Positions 53,080 to 61,832 of a DNA stretch of 64,000 bases are shown here, in pieces. The stretch is from Georgenia thermotolerans (GTDB lineage: Bacteria > Actinomycetota > Actinomycetes > Actinomycetales > Actinomycetaceae): positions 1 to 64,000 of the forward strand of contig NZ_VUKF01000013.1 of assembly GCF_009193185.1 (NCBI RefSeq), given 5' to 3'. Every line of letters starts with the position of its first letter. Position 1 is the first letter of the stretch. A program made the position numbers and the translations under genes. The notes beneath the pieces were generated by a model that saw only the letters and a list, made by a program, of their open reading frames with translations, made no database searches and was not told the DNA's origin.

Positions 53080-55554
53080 CTACTGCTGGGCCCTCGACTC
53101 GACCACGGTCGAGACGATCGCCGACGGTTTGATCGGCAGCTCGCGCACCCGCATGCCGAACTCTGCCAGCGCATCGTCGATGGCCGCCGACAGCACCCCG
53201 GGTGTCGCCATCCGGCCGCCCTCACCGCCGCCCTTGATACCGAACTCGGTGTAGGGCGAGGGCGTCTCGACGTGGCCGAGCTTGATGGGCGGCACCTCGT
53301 GCGCCGTCGGGACGAGGTAGTCGCGGAAGGAGGTGGCTTGGAATTGCCCGTTCTCGTCGTACGGGAGCTCCTCGAGCAGGGCGGTGCCGATGCCCTGGGC
53401 GGTGCCGCCGGTGACGTGCCCACCCAACGTGATCGGGTTGACGATCGTGCCGGCGTCGTGGACGGCGGCGTAGTCAAGGATCTTGATGATCCCGGTGTCT
53501 GGGTCGACCTCGACGACGGCGATGTGGCAGTTGTGCCCCATGATCGGGTAGAAGATGCCCAGGTCACTGCGGTCCGGCGCCGGCATCGTCGTGATCGGGT
53601 GGTCGTAGGTGTACTGCTCCTCCAGGCCGCTCGTCACGCCCGGCGGGAGGTTGAGCGCGAAGAAGTACGCGGTGGCGGCCACCTCGGCGAGCGCCTGCCC
53701 CACCTCGGGTGCGCCCTTGACCTGCACGCGTCCGTCGGTGATCTCCATGTCCTCCGGCGGCACCTCGAGGGTGTGCGCGGCGATCTCGATCACCTTCTTC
53801 TGCAGCTTCCTCGACGCGCCGCGGATGGCTCCGGTGACCATGACGGTGAAGCGGCTGCCGCCGGGCCCGGTGCCGGGCAGGGCGTGGGCGGAGTCGGCGT
53901 AGCGGATGTTGACCTTGGCCGGGTCGACGCCGAACTCCTCCGCGACGACCATGGCCGCGACGGTCTCCGGGCTGTTGCCCCACATGGCTTGCGAGTGCAG
54001 CACTACCTGGAACTCGCCGGTGGGATCGATCGATACGGTCGCGCTCTCCGGGCTGGAGGTCACCGGGAAGCCGGGTTCGTCGAACCAGTACCAGAACTCG
54101 GTGGAGCTGAACACGCTGCGCTCCTGGGTGGAAACCAGGCCGATGCCGATGTAGCGGCCCTCCTCCTCGCGCAGCCGCTCCTTCTCCTGACGCCAGTGGT
54201 CCAGGTCGACGAGCGACAGCGCCTCGTCGAGCACGGCGTCGTAGTTGCCGGAGTCGTAGAGGTTGCCGCCAGGGATCTTATGAGGGAACTGCTCGGGCTG
54301 GATGAAGTTCTTTCGGCGGATCTCCTCGGGCTTCAGGCCGGTCTCCTTGGCGGCGAGGTCGACGAGCCGCTCGAGGACCCAGTTCTGTACCTCCGACCCG
54401 AAACCGCGGTAGGCGCCCTGCTGGCACTTGTTCGTCACGACCGCGCGCAGGTGGTAGCGCAGGTTCCCGATCCGGTACGGCCCGACGGACTGCGAGAGCG
54501 CGTTGCCGTGGGTCCCAACGCCGAACTGCAGGTACGCGCCGTAGTCGTCGATGACGTCGATGTCGAGCGCCACGAACGTGCCGTCGGCCTTCAGCGCCAG
54601 GCTGGCGTCGTAGTACCTGTCCGAGGCGTGGTGGTCGGAGTTCATCGTGTGGTCGAGGCGGTCCTCGATGTACGCCACCGGCTGGTTCACCTGCAGGGCG
54701 AGGAACCCGGCCAGCGTCGGCACCTTGTGCGCCGTGAACTTGGAGCCGAAGCTGCCGCCCGCCGGCACCGGGTGCAGGGTGATGCGGTTGCTCGGCAGCT
54801 TCAGGGCCGTGGCGATGAGCCAGGAGAAATAGGTGAAGTTGATGGAGTTGCAGTAGATCTCCAGCACCCCATTGAGGCCAGGACGCGCGATGGCGCCCGT
54901 GGTCTCCATGGGGGTGCCGGCCGAGCGGCCCCAGTGCAGCCGATCGGAGACGACGATGTCCGCTTCCGCGAACTCCTTGTCCACCTCGCCGAAGGTGAAG
55001 GTCCGCTCGTAGGCGAGGTTGGAGCCGTGCTCCTCGTGCAGCAGCGGTGAGTCCGGCTCGAGGGCGGCCATCGGGTCGACCACCGGAGGCAGCTCCTCAA
55101 TCTCCACCTTGAGCGCGTCGACGCCGTCCTCGGCTATGTAGCGGCTGTCGGCGATCACGGCGACCACCGCCTCGCCGTAGTAGCGGACCTTGTCGACGGC
55201 GAGCGGGTACTGCGGGATCGTGGTGGGACCGAAGTTCATGCAGGGGTTCATCTGCGCCTTGCAGTCCTCGCCCGTGACAACGGCGACGACGCCGGGGATG
55301 TTCAGCGCCTCGGTGGCGTCGATGGAGACGATCCGACCGTGGGCGACGGGACTGCGGTACACGGCCGCGTGCTTGAGCCCGGGGAGGCGCAGGTCGGAGA
55401 TGAATCCGCCGCGCCCGACGAGCAGGCGCGGATCCTCGACCCGCTTCATGCTGCGCCCGATGTACTTGTGCTTGCTGCCGGGCGGGGCGGGCACGCTCTC
55501 GGTGCCGCTGCGGTACTCCCGGCTCGTGCTGGTCACCTGGGTCGTCTCGGTCAT
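53080..55554 (-). CDS. Molybdenum hydroxylase large subunit (xanthine dehydrogenase/CoxL family)
   Basis: Molybdopterin-binding catalytic subunit of 824 residues. It has GRSMKRVEDPRLLVGRG at the start, GGSFGSKF, the loop GAYRGFGSEVQ and the late catalytic Glu in GIKGGGEGGRMATPG. The loop is AYRGFG rather than the AYxCSFR of form I CO dehydrogenase, so CO is an unlikely substrate; a hydroxylase of a heteroaromatic ring, ketone or aldehyde is more plausible. It is co-transcribed with the FAD and 2Fe-2S subunits and with CoxD/CoxE. Confidence 0.92.
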   Translation of the reverse strand: MTETTQVTSTSREYRSGTESVPAPPGSKHKYIGRSMKRVEDPRLLVGRGGFISDLRLPGLKHAAVYRSPVAHGRIVSIDATEALNIPGVVAVVTGEDCKAQMNPCMNFGPTTIPQYPLAVDKVRYYGEAVVAVIADSRYIAEDGVDALKVEIEELPPVVDPMAALEPDSPLLHEEHGSNLAYERTFTFGEVDKEFAEADIVVSDRLHWGRSAGTPMETTGAIARPGLNGVLEIYCNSINFTYFSWLIATALKLPSNRITLHPVPAGGSFGSKFTAHKVPTLAGFLALQVNQPVAYIEDRLDHTMNSDHHASDRYYDASLALKADGTFVALDIDVIDDYGAYLQFGVGTHGNALSQSVGPYRIGNLRYHLRAVVTNKCQQGAYRGFGSEVQNWVLERLVDLAAKETGLKPEEIRRKNFIQPEQFPHKIPGGNLYDSGNYDAVLDEALSLVDLDHWRQEKERLREEEGRYIGIGLVSTQERSVFSSTEFWYWFDEPGFPVTSSPESATVSIDPTGEFQVVLHSQAMWGNSPETVAAMVVAEEFGVDPAKVNIRYADSAHALPGTGPGGSRFTVMVTGAIRGASRKLQKKVIEIAAHTLEVPPEDMEITDGRVQVKGAPEVGQALAEVAATAYFFALNLPPGVTSGLEEQYTYDHPITTMPAPDRSDLGIFYPIMGHNCHIAVVEVDPDTGIIKILDYAAVHDAGTIVNPITLGGHVTGGTAQGIGTALLEELPYDENGQFQATSFRDYLVPTAHEVPPIKLGHVETPSPYTEFGIKGGGEGGRMATPGVLSAAIDDALAEFGMRVRELPIKPSAIVSTVVESRAQQ

Positions 55555-55557
55555 GTC

Positions 55558-56133
55558 TCAGGCCTTCCCATCCTGGTCGGGACGCGGGCCGCCCGTGCCC
55601 ACTCCGGCCGCCATCGGCGCCGGTCCGTCGGCGGCGAGCTTTCGGGCAGCGCACTGCACGGCGTTGACGATGTTCTGGTACCCGGTGCAGCGGCACAGGA
55701 TGCCGGAGATGCCGTCGCGCACCTCCGCGTCGGTGCGGTCGCGCCGCTCGGTGAGCATCTCCTTGGCCCGCAGGACCATCGCCGGCGTGCAGAACCCGCA
55801 CTGGAGGCCGTGCTCCTCGTGGAATGCCTCCTGGATGGGGTGCAGGTCCTGCGGGTTGGCGGACAGGCTCTCGACGGTCTCGATCTCGTGACCCTCGGCC
55901 TGGACGGCGAGCATGAGGCAGGACCGGACGGACTGCCCGTCCAGCAGGACGTTGCAGGAGCCGCACGCGCCCTGCTCACAGCCCAGGTGCACGCTGACCA
56001 GGTCGAGGTCGTCACGGAGCCAGTCGGCGAGCGTGGTGCGGGTGTCGACGTCGCGGGTGACGTCGCGGCCGTTGACTGTGGCGGTGATCTGGCGGCGGTA
56101 GGCCCTGTCGGGGGCGGTGGACTGCGTCGTCAT
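55558..56133 (-). CDS. Molybdenum hydroxylase 2Fe-2S subunit
   Basis: Small electron-transfer subunit of 191 residues with two 2Fe-2S clusters. The N-terminal plant-ferredoxin-like motif is LGCEQGACGSCNVLLDG plus the later SCLMLA cysteine; the helical C-terminal domain has LQCGFCTPAMVL and ILCRCTGYQNIV. A C-terminal Gly/Pro tail of about 25 residues is extra. The ATG overlaps the FAD-subunit stop by 4 nt. Confidence 0.95.
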   Translation of the reverse strand: MTTQSTAPDRAYRRQITATVNGRDVTRDVDTRTTLADWLRDDLDLVSVHLGCEQGACGSCNVLLDGQSVRSCLMLAVQAEGHEIETVESLSANPQDLHPIQEAFHEEHGLQCGFCTPAMVLRAKEMLTERRDRTDAEVRDGISGILCRCTGYQNIVNAVQCAARKLAADGPAPMAAGVGTGGPRPDQDGKA

Positions 56134-57008
56134 GACTGGTCTCCTCTCGTGCCGCGGGTGACCGCAGCCCTGATCGAGCGCGCGGTGATGACCGCGGCGA
56201 CGTGCTTCCGGTACGCCCGTGTGGCGTGGATGTCGTCGCCGTTGCTCACCTGCTCAGCGACCGTCTGCGCCGCCTCGGTGATGAGCTCGTCCGTGGGCAC
56301 CTGACCGAGCAGGGCCTGCTCGACGGCCGTGGCGCGCAGCGGGCGGTCGGCGATATTCGCCACGCCGACGGCGGCCGAGACGACCCGGCCGTCGTCGTCG
56401 AGCGCGATCTGCGCGGCGGCCGCAGCGAGCGGCCGGTCGCCCACGCGGCGGGAGACCTCGACGAATCCGTGCCGGCCGGGCGGCTCGGCGGGGATCCGCA
56501 CGGCGACGAGCAGCTCGTCGGGGCCGATGGCGTTGGCCATCGCGCCGACGAAGAAGTCGCTCGCCTTCACGATGCGGGTGCCTGTAGGGCCTGCCACGAC
56601 CATCTCGGCGTCGAGCGTGACGGAGGCACAGGGCAGCTCGGTGGCGGGGTCGGCGAAGGAGAGGCTCCCGCCCACGGTGCCGCGGTGGCGGATCTCGGGG
56701 TGCCCGATGTAGGTCACCATCTCCGCCACCAGGGGAAGCTGCTCCCTGACCTCGGCGTCGACCTCGACGGCGTGCTGGCGCACGCCCGCACCGATCTCCA
56801 TGTGACCGTCGTTCCGTCCGACCCTCTGCAGCTCGGCGATTCGGTTGATGTCGATGAGCACCCTGGGCCGGGTGATGCGCATGCTGATGAGCGGCATGAG
56901 ACTGAGCCCGCCGGCGAGGATCAGGGCGTCGGAGCCGTGCTCACGCTTGAGCGCGGCCGCCTCGTCGAGCGTCTCGGGATCGTAGTAGGCGAAGGCCGAC
57001 GGCTTCAT
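56130..57008 (-). CDS. Molybdenum hydroxylase FAD subunit
   Basis: Medium FAD-binding subunit of 292 residues. It has the N-terminal MKPSAFAYYDPETLDEAAAL, LAGGLSLMPLISMRI, GHPEIRHRGTVGGSLSFADPATELP and a CO_deh_flav_C domain with VSAAVGVANIADRPLRATAVEQAL. The ATG has an AAAGGAG site. Order FAD, 2Fe-2S, Mo subunits matches the coxM-coxS-coxL arrangement. A 29-residue leader frame ends on its start codon. Confidence 0.94.
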   Translation of the reverse strand: MKPSAFAYYDPETLDEAAALKREHGSDALILAGGLSLMPLISMRITRPRVLIDINRIAELQRVGRNDGHMEIGAGVRQHAVEVDAEVREQLPLVAEMVTYIGHPEIRHRGTVGGSLSFADPATELPCASVTLDAEMVVAGPTGTRIVKASDFFVGAMANAIGPDELLVAVRIPAEPPGRHGFVEVSRRVGDRPLAAAAAQIALDDDGRVVSAAVGVANIADRPLRATAVEQALLGQVPTDELITEAAQTVAEQVSNGDDIHATRAYRKHVAAVITARSIRAAVTRGTRGDQS

Positions 57009-57094
57009 CGCGCTCCTTTGCGGCAGGGGCCAGGTTTCCGGGCGTCGGTGGCCTCGACAGCAGAGCCGCCGTAAGCCAGTGCGGGGGGCTTCAT
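57005..57094 (-). CDS. Short leader frame, degenerate copy of the FAD-subunit N terminus
   Basis: A 29-codon frame beginning MKPPALAYGGSAVEATDARK, similar to the FAD subunit start MKPSAFAY. It has its own GAAGGAG site and its TGA overlaps the FAD-subunit ATG, so the two could be translationally coupled. It is either a partial duplication of the gene start or a small leader peptide. Whether it is translated is unknown. Confidence 0.45.
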   Translation of the reverse strand: MKPPALAYGGSAVEATDARKPGPCRKGAR

Positions 57095-57215
57095 CGCTCT
57101 CCTTCAGACAAACACCCACCGAGAACCTTCTCGGCGCACAACCGATTAGGACGCCACTCTGCCGGGACGTTGGACCTACACCAATGGATGCCGCCACTGT
57201 GTCGGGGGATCAGAC

Positions 57216-57229
57216 TGTGTCACGCCACA
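57216..57229. promoter_or_regulatory. Candidate PucR-type operator 1
   Basis: TGTGTCACGCCACA, on the minus strand TGTGGCGTGACACA. It lies in the divergent region between the molybdenum-hydroxylase operon and the GAF-PucR regulator and matches 63182-63195 at 13 of 14 positions when inverted. Confidence 0.55.
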
Positions 57230-57278
57230 CCCCGCGGTCGACGCCGCCTGGCTAGTGTCACTGTGTTGAGGGCGCTCC

Positions 57279-59144
57279 GTGGGGCGTGGCACAGTGCCGA
57301 TCGTGTCGATCCCTCGCCTCGAACTTCAGGACTGGCTGCACGGCGTCGCCGAGATCGCGTCCGCTGTCAACCAGCCGGTATCCCTGCCCGCACTGCTGAA
57401 CCTGGTGGCTGAGACGGCCTGCCGTCTCATGGGCTTCGACTTCTGCGGTGTGCTGCTGGCCGATGCCGACCGAAGCGCCCTGCTCATCGAGGGGTCGCAC
57501 GGCCTCTCGGCGGAGTACATCGCCAACGTCAACGCCCAGCACCCCATCGTGCTGCGCGAGGGCGAGACGCAGGCGCCGTCGAGCCGAGCTTTTCTGACGC
57601 ACCGCCCGGTCCAGGTCATCGACACCGGCTCGGACCCCGCCTTCGAACCGTGGGGCCTCGGCGCGAGGGCGCAGGGCTTCACCTCGATGATTGCCGTCCC
57701 CCTGCTGGTGTCCGGTTCGGCATTGGGCACGCTCAACTGCTACACGACCCGGTCGCACGAGTTCGCCGAGGACGAGGTCGAGCTGCTCACCACGCTGGCG
57801 AACCAGGCGGCCGTCGCGATCGCCACGACGCGGATGCGCGCCGCTGAGGCCCGGACCATCGCCGACCTCCGCGACCTCAATACCTCGCTGGAGGAACAGC
57901 ACGGCCTCCTGCGCCAGGGCGAGGCGATCCACCAGCGCCTGACCGACGTCGCTCTCCGCGAGGGTGGCGTGGCCGGGGTCGCCGAGGCGCTTTGCGAGCT
58001 GCTGGCACGGCCGGTCCTCGTCGAGGACGCCTCCGGACGGCCGCTCGCCTCCGTCCCCGTTGACGGGGTGACACTCGACGTCCCGGACGACGAGCAGCAG
58101 GACGCCCTGCGGGCGGTCCTGGTCCAGGCCGGCGTGACGGGCGCTCTGGTCGACGTTCCGGACTGGCAAGGCGCGGTGACGCCCGGGCCGCGCATGGCCG
58201 CGCCGGTGCAGCTCGACGGGGAGGTCGTCGCGAGGATCTGGCTGCCAGGCCGGGTCGCGGATCTCGCGCCGCTCGACCACCGCGCGGTCGAGCACGCTGC
58301 CACCGTCCTGGCGCTGGAACTGCTGCGGATGCGAACGGCCCTGGAGGTCGAATGGCGCATGGCCGGGGAACTGGTGACCGACCTGATCACCGCCAATCCG
58401 GCCGCCCGGGCCACGCTCGTTCCGCGTGCGGAGCGCATGGGTCACGACCTCGGCCAGCCCCATATCGCTCTCGTCGCCCGGGCCGACGCCGACATCGAGG
58501 ACGTCGTCCCGAGGATCTTGAGCACCGTCCGGGCCGTGGCATCGCCCGTGCGCCCCCGCCCCCTGGTGGCGCAGACCGGGGCGTACGTCGTTGCGCTGTG
58601 GCCAAGAACCGGCAGCACGGGCGCGACAGCCGCCGTCGCGGACAAGATACGCACGGCGTTCCGGCGGGCCGGCGGCCGCGGCACACTTTCGGTCGCCGTC
58701 TCGCCGCTGTGCCGCTCCCTCGAGGAGTACGGCCGCGCCTTCCGGCTGAGCCGCGGGGCGGTCGAGCTGGCACGGCTTCGCGGCCGCACCGACACGACGG
58801 TCACGCTCGCCGACCTCGGACCGCTCGGCCTGTTGCTCCAGCTCGAGCACATCGAGGAGCTCGTCGCGTTCACCGACCGCGTGCTCGGGCCGCTGCGTAC
58901 GTACGACGAGAAGCGCGGCACGTCGCTGACCCAGACCCTGGACGCCTATCTGAGGCACAACCTCAACACGGCCGAGACCGCGGCTGAGCTCCACGTGCAC
59001 CCGAACACCGTCGGCCTGCGCGTTCGGCGGGCGGAAGAGCTGCTGCGAATGTCCGTGGCTGACACCGACTCCGTCATCCATGTCGGCCTGGCGCTCATGG
59101 CGGACCAGGTCGTGCAGATCGCCGGCGCGACGACGTCCGGCTGA
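57279..59144 (+). CDS. GAF-PucR/CdaR-family transcriptional regulator
   Basis: A 621-residue regulator. The N-terminal GAF domain covers about residues 30-190 (GFDFCGVLLAD, FTSMIAVPLLVSGSALGTLNCY). A central region follows, and the C-terminal PucR helix-turn-helix is YLRHNLNTAETAAELHVHPN followed by VGLRVRRAEELL. The GTG at 57279 has GAGGG upstream; later GTGs are alternatives. It is divergent from the molybdenum-hydroxylase operon and probably activates it in response to the substrate. PucR-type proteins often control purine or other heterocycle catabolism. Confidence 0.92.
   Translation: MGRGTVPIVSIPRLELQDWLHGVAEIASAVNQPVSLPALLNLVAETACRLMGFDFCGVLLADADRSALLIEGSHGLSAEYIANVNAQHPIVLREGETQAPSSRAFLTHRPVQVIDTGSDPAFEPWGLGARAQGFTSMIAVPLLVSGSALGTLNCYTTRSHEFAEDEVELLTTLANQAAVAIATTRMRAAEARTIADLRDLNTSLEEQHGLLRQGEAIHQRLTDVALREGGVAGVAEALCELLARPVLVEDASGRPLASVPVDGVTLDVPDDEQQDALRAVLVQAGVTGALVDVPDWQGAVTPGPRMAAPVQLDGEVVARIWLPGRVADLAPLDHRAVEHAATVLALELLRMRTALEVEWRMAGELVTDLITANPAARATLVPRAERMGHDLGQPHIALVARADADIEDVVPRILSTVRAVASPVRPRPLVAQTGAYVVALWPRTGSTGATAAVADKIRTAFRRAGGRGTLSVAVSPLCRSLEEYGRAFRLSRGAVELARLRGRTDTTVTLADLGPLGLLLQLEHIEELVAFTDRVLGPLRTYDEKRGTSLTQTLDAYLRHNLNTAETAAELHVHPNTVGLRVRRAEELLRMSVADTDSVIHVGLALMADQVVQIAGATTSG
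57280..57293. promoter_or_regulatory. Candidate PucR-type operator 2
   Basis: TGGGGCGTGGCACA differs from the perfect palindrome at 63182-63195 at two positions. It overlaps the regulator start codon region at 57279, suggesting autoregulation. Confidence 0.45.
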
Positions 59145-60309
59145 GCGATCTGGGCAGCGCGGCGACCGGTACCAGCCAGAGTGCGCCGGTGACGCTCAGT
59201 GCGAGGACGCTCTGCCCGCTCTCGATGGCGGCGGCTAGCAGCGGAGTTCCGATGACGACGAGCGAGTTGGCCATCGCGTTGAGGAGCCCGACCGCCGCGG
59301 CGGGCCGGTCGGGCCGCCATCGCTGGGCGGAGGCGAGCACCGCGGCGAAGGGCAGCCCGCTCGCCACCCCGAGGGTGAGCACGACGGCCACGGCGACCGC
59401 GGCGGTCGAGGGGAACGCCAGCGCCACCGTGTCGATGGCACATACCGCGAGCGCAAGCGCGACCACCCACCGCATCTGGTGCGGGAACCGCTCGGCGAGG
59501 TAGCCGCCCAGCGGCCGACTGACGATGGTCGTCAGCAAGACCAGCGAGGCGATCGCCGAGGAGGCGCCGGACGGCAGGCCCCAGCGGTCATGAAGGATTA
59601 CCGCCGCCCAGTTGCCGAGCACCACACCGAGCCCAAGCGTGACGCCATGGACGGCGGCGAGCCGGTAAAGCTCACCGTCGCCCAGCACTGAGGGGCCGGC
59701 AGCGAGTCGGGCCGGGCGCGCCGCGCGGGCCGACGGCGCATCCACCCCCACGGCCACCGCGACGATGGCGGCTGCAGCGGTAGCCGCACAGGTCACCCAC
59801 GCCGCGCTCCACCCGAGGAGCGGCTCGAGCGCCGGGACGACGCCGACGGCCAGCCCACCGGAACCGATGGCCGCCCCGCCAAACACGCCGAGACCGACCG
59901 GCCCGACACCCGCGCGGCGGGCCAGGTCGGCGCCCACCACGAACCCGACCGCGCTCCCGGCACCAGCCAGGATCCGGGCACCGAAGGCGACCGCCAGGAC
60001 CGGCACGACGACAGCAGCCACGTAGGACAGCACGACCACGCCGAGACCGACCAGCGCCGTGCGGCGAGCGCCGAAACGGTCCACCAGATGACCGGCCGGC
60101 AGTTGCATCGCGGCGTAGGGCACGGCGAGCACCGTCGTCAGCAGACCGATGACGACGAGACTCGTGTCGTAGCGGGTCGCGAGTGTGCCGGCGCCGGCCC
60201 CGGCAGCCGTGAGGCCCCAACCGCCTGCTGCGGCCACCAGACACGCCGGGACGAGCGCTCGCGAGGTCTGCCCCCGCTGCGCCCGTCCCGGCTCAGTAGA
60301 GCGCGACAC
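59095..60309 (-). CDS. MFS transporter
   Basis: Major facilitator superfamily protein of 404 residues with about 12 hydrophobic helices. The loop 2-3 motif is GHLVDRFGARRTALVGLG. The C-terminal end overlaps the convergent regulator gene by 50 nt. The GTG at 60309 is the start. As the last gene of the FAD-monooxygenase operon, it probably imports the pathway substrate. Confidence 0.88.
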   Translation of the reverse strand: MSRSTEPGRAQRGQTSRALVPACLVAAAGGWGLTAAGAGAGTLATRYDTSLVVIGLLTTVLAVPYAAMQLPAGHLVDRFGARRTALVGLGVVVLSYVAAVVVPVLAVAFGARILAGAGSAVGFVVGADLARRAGVGPVGLGVFGGAAIGSGGLAVGVVPALEPLLGWSAAWVTCAATAAAAIVAVAVGVDAPSARAARPARLAAGPSVLGDGELYRLAAVHGVTLGLGVVLGNWAAVILHDRWGLPSGASSAIASLVLLTTIVSRPLGGYLAERFPHQMRWVVALALAVCAIDTVALAFPSTAAVAVAVVLTLGVASGLPFAAVLASAQRWRPDRPAAAVGLLNAMANSLVVIGTPLLAAAIESGQSVLALSVTGALWLVPVAALPRSLSRTSSRRRSARPGPP

Positions 60310-60318
60310 TCCCTGAAG

Positions 60319-60759
60319 TCAGTCGTTTCCGACCGGCAGCGGGGCGTTGTCGCTGTCCAGGTGCTCGACCGTGGTGAAGACCAGCTCCTCGGTCCCGATG
60401 TTCTCGATGTCGTGGAGCAGGTACTCCCCCGGCCCGAAGTGGAAGTGCCGGGTCTCGCCCGCCTCGTACGCCACCTCGCGGGTCGTCCCGTCGAAGGTGT
60501 GCTGACGGCTCTTGCCGGCGGTCACGGCAGTCCAGAAGTAGTCGAGGACGTGGCGGTGAGCGTGCCAGCGCTCGCCGGGCGCGAGCCGAATCTCCCAAAC
60601 CCGGACCCGGTCGTTCTCGCTCAGCAGCCGGGAGCCGACGTGGCCGTCGAAGGCCAACAGCTCAAACTCCACTTTCAACTCGTCGGACCAGCCCTCGAAG
60701 TTCTCTCCGACCAGAGATCCGGCGAGCGGGAGGTCGTTGAGGAAGCCTGATGTCGTCAC
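60319..60759 (-). CDS. Cupin-domain protein
   Basis: A 146-residue single-domain cupin. RLAPGERWHAHRHVLDYFWTAV gives the HxH of motif 1; the matching region TRHFHFGPGEYLLHDIENIG gives motif 2. It could be a small dioxygenase, isomerase or binding protein. The GTG overlaps the alcohol dehydrogenase stop by 4 nt. Confidence 0.82.
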   Translation of the reverse strand: MTTSGFLNDLPLAGSLVGENFEGWSDELKVEFELLAFDGHVGSRLLSENDRVRVWEIRLAPGERWHAHRHVLDYFWTAVTAGKSRQHTFDGTTREVAYEAGETRHFHFGPGEYLLHDIENIGTEELVFTTVEHLDSDNAPLPVGND

Positions 60760-61790
60760 TGGTTCAGCACCACCTTCAGCGCGTTCGTGTCCGCAGCGTT
60801 ACGGAAGATCTCGTACCCCTGCTTCATCTCCTGAAGTGGCAGGCGATGGGTGATCAGTGTGGTCCCGTCGAGCGTGCCGGCCGCGATGGCCTTCATCAGC
60901 GTCGGGACGCTGAGCGCCGATGGGATGCCGGTGGTGAGCGTGATCTGCTTCGCCCACAGGCTCTCGAGGTGCAGCATGGCCGGCTCCTCGTGCACGCCGA
61001 TGTTGGCGATGCGCCCGCCGGGGCGGACGAGCGCGGCGGCCAGCTCGAACGGGGCCGGGAAGCCGGCGGCCTCGATGGTGACGTCCGCCCCGAGGCCTCC
61101 GGTGAGCTCGTTCACGACCTCGCGCGCCGCTTCTGGGGAGACCGCGTGCGTGGCGCCGAGCTCCAGCGCCTTCGCCCGCCGGCTCTCGACGAGGTCGACG
61201 ACGACGACGTTGGCCGGGCTGAAGAGCTGCGCCGTCAGTGTGGCGGAGAGCCCCACGGGGCCTGCACCGACGATCACGACGGTGTCGCCGGGCCCGACCT
61301 CGCCGCGCAGGATCCCGACCTCGTACGCGGTCGGCAGGATGTCGGTGAGGAACAGGACCTGCTCGTCGTCGAGCTCGTCCGGGATCTTGTACAGCGAGTT
61401 CTGGGCGAACGGGATGCGCACGTACTCGGCCTGCAGCCCGTCGACGAGGTGGCCGAGTGCCCACCCGCCCGAGTTCTGGCACTGTCCGACCATCCCCGCG
61501 GTGCAGAAACGGCAGTAGCCGCACCCGCTGACACAGGTGGCGATGACCCGGTCGCCTGGCTTCACGTTGCTGACGGAAGCCCCGACCTCCTCGACGACGC
61601 CGACGCCCTCATGGCCGAGGACCGTTCCCGCGGGTGTGTCCGGCACCCCGCCCTTGATGATGTGGGCGTCGGACCCGCAGATCGTCGTCGTCGTGACCCG
61701 CATGATGATGTCGGTGTCGTTCTGGATCGTGGGGTCGGGATGCTCCCGCCACTCGATCTGGCCCGGGGCGTCGTACACGAGTGCCTTCAT
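60756..61790 (-). CDS. Zinc-dependent alcohol dehydrogenase (MDR)
   Basis: Medium-chain dehydrogenase of 344 residues. The catalytic zinc site is CGSDAHIIKG with GHEGVG, the structural zinc site is CGYCRFCTAGMVGQC, and the cofactor motif is VVIVGAGPVGLSAT followed by VVVDLVESRR (NAD-type Asp). The ATG has an AGGAGAG site. It lies 42 nt after the FAD monooxygenase and probably oxidises an alcohol in the same pathway. Confidence 0.93.
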   Translation of the reverse strand: MKALVYDAPGQIEWREHPDPTIQNDTDIIMRVTTTTICGSDAHIIKGGVPDTPAGTVLGHEGVGVVEEVGASVSNVKPGDRVIATCVSGCGYCRFCTAGMVGQCQNSGGWALGHLVDGLQAEYVRIPFAQNSLYKIPDELDDEQVLFLTDILPTAYEVGILRGEVGPGDTVVIVGAGPVGLSATLTAQLFSPANVVVVDLVESRRAKALELGATHAVSPEAAREVVNELTGGLGADVTIEAAGFPAPFELAAALVRPGGRIANIGVHEEPAMLHLESLWAKQITLTTGIPSALSVPTLMKAIAAGTLDGTTLITHRLPLQEMKQGYEIFRNAADTNALKVVLNQ

Positions 61791-61832
61791 TACTCTCCTT
61801 CTCCGCGTTCTGGCGTGGCCGGGTTGGTGTGG

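Noticed and set aside
52030-55050. Long plus-strand reading frame opposite coxD and the molybdenum subunit
   Set aside because: Antisense shadow; both opposite-strand genes have complete family motifs.
53080-57008. Aerobic CO dehydrogenase (coxMSL)
   Set aside because: Gene order and accessory proteins fit, but the large subunit lacks the AYxCSFR active-site loop of true CO dehydrogenase.
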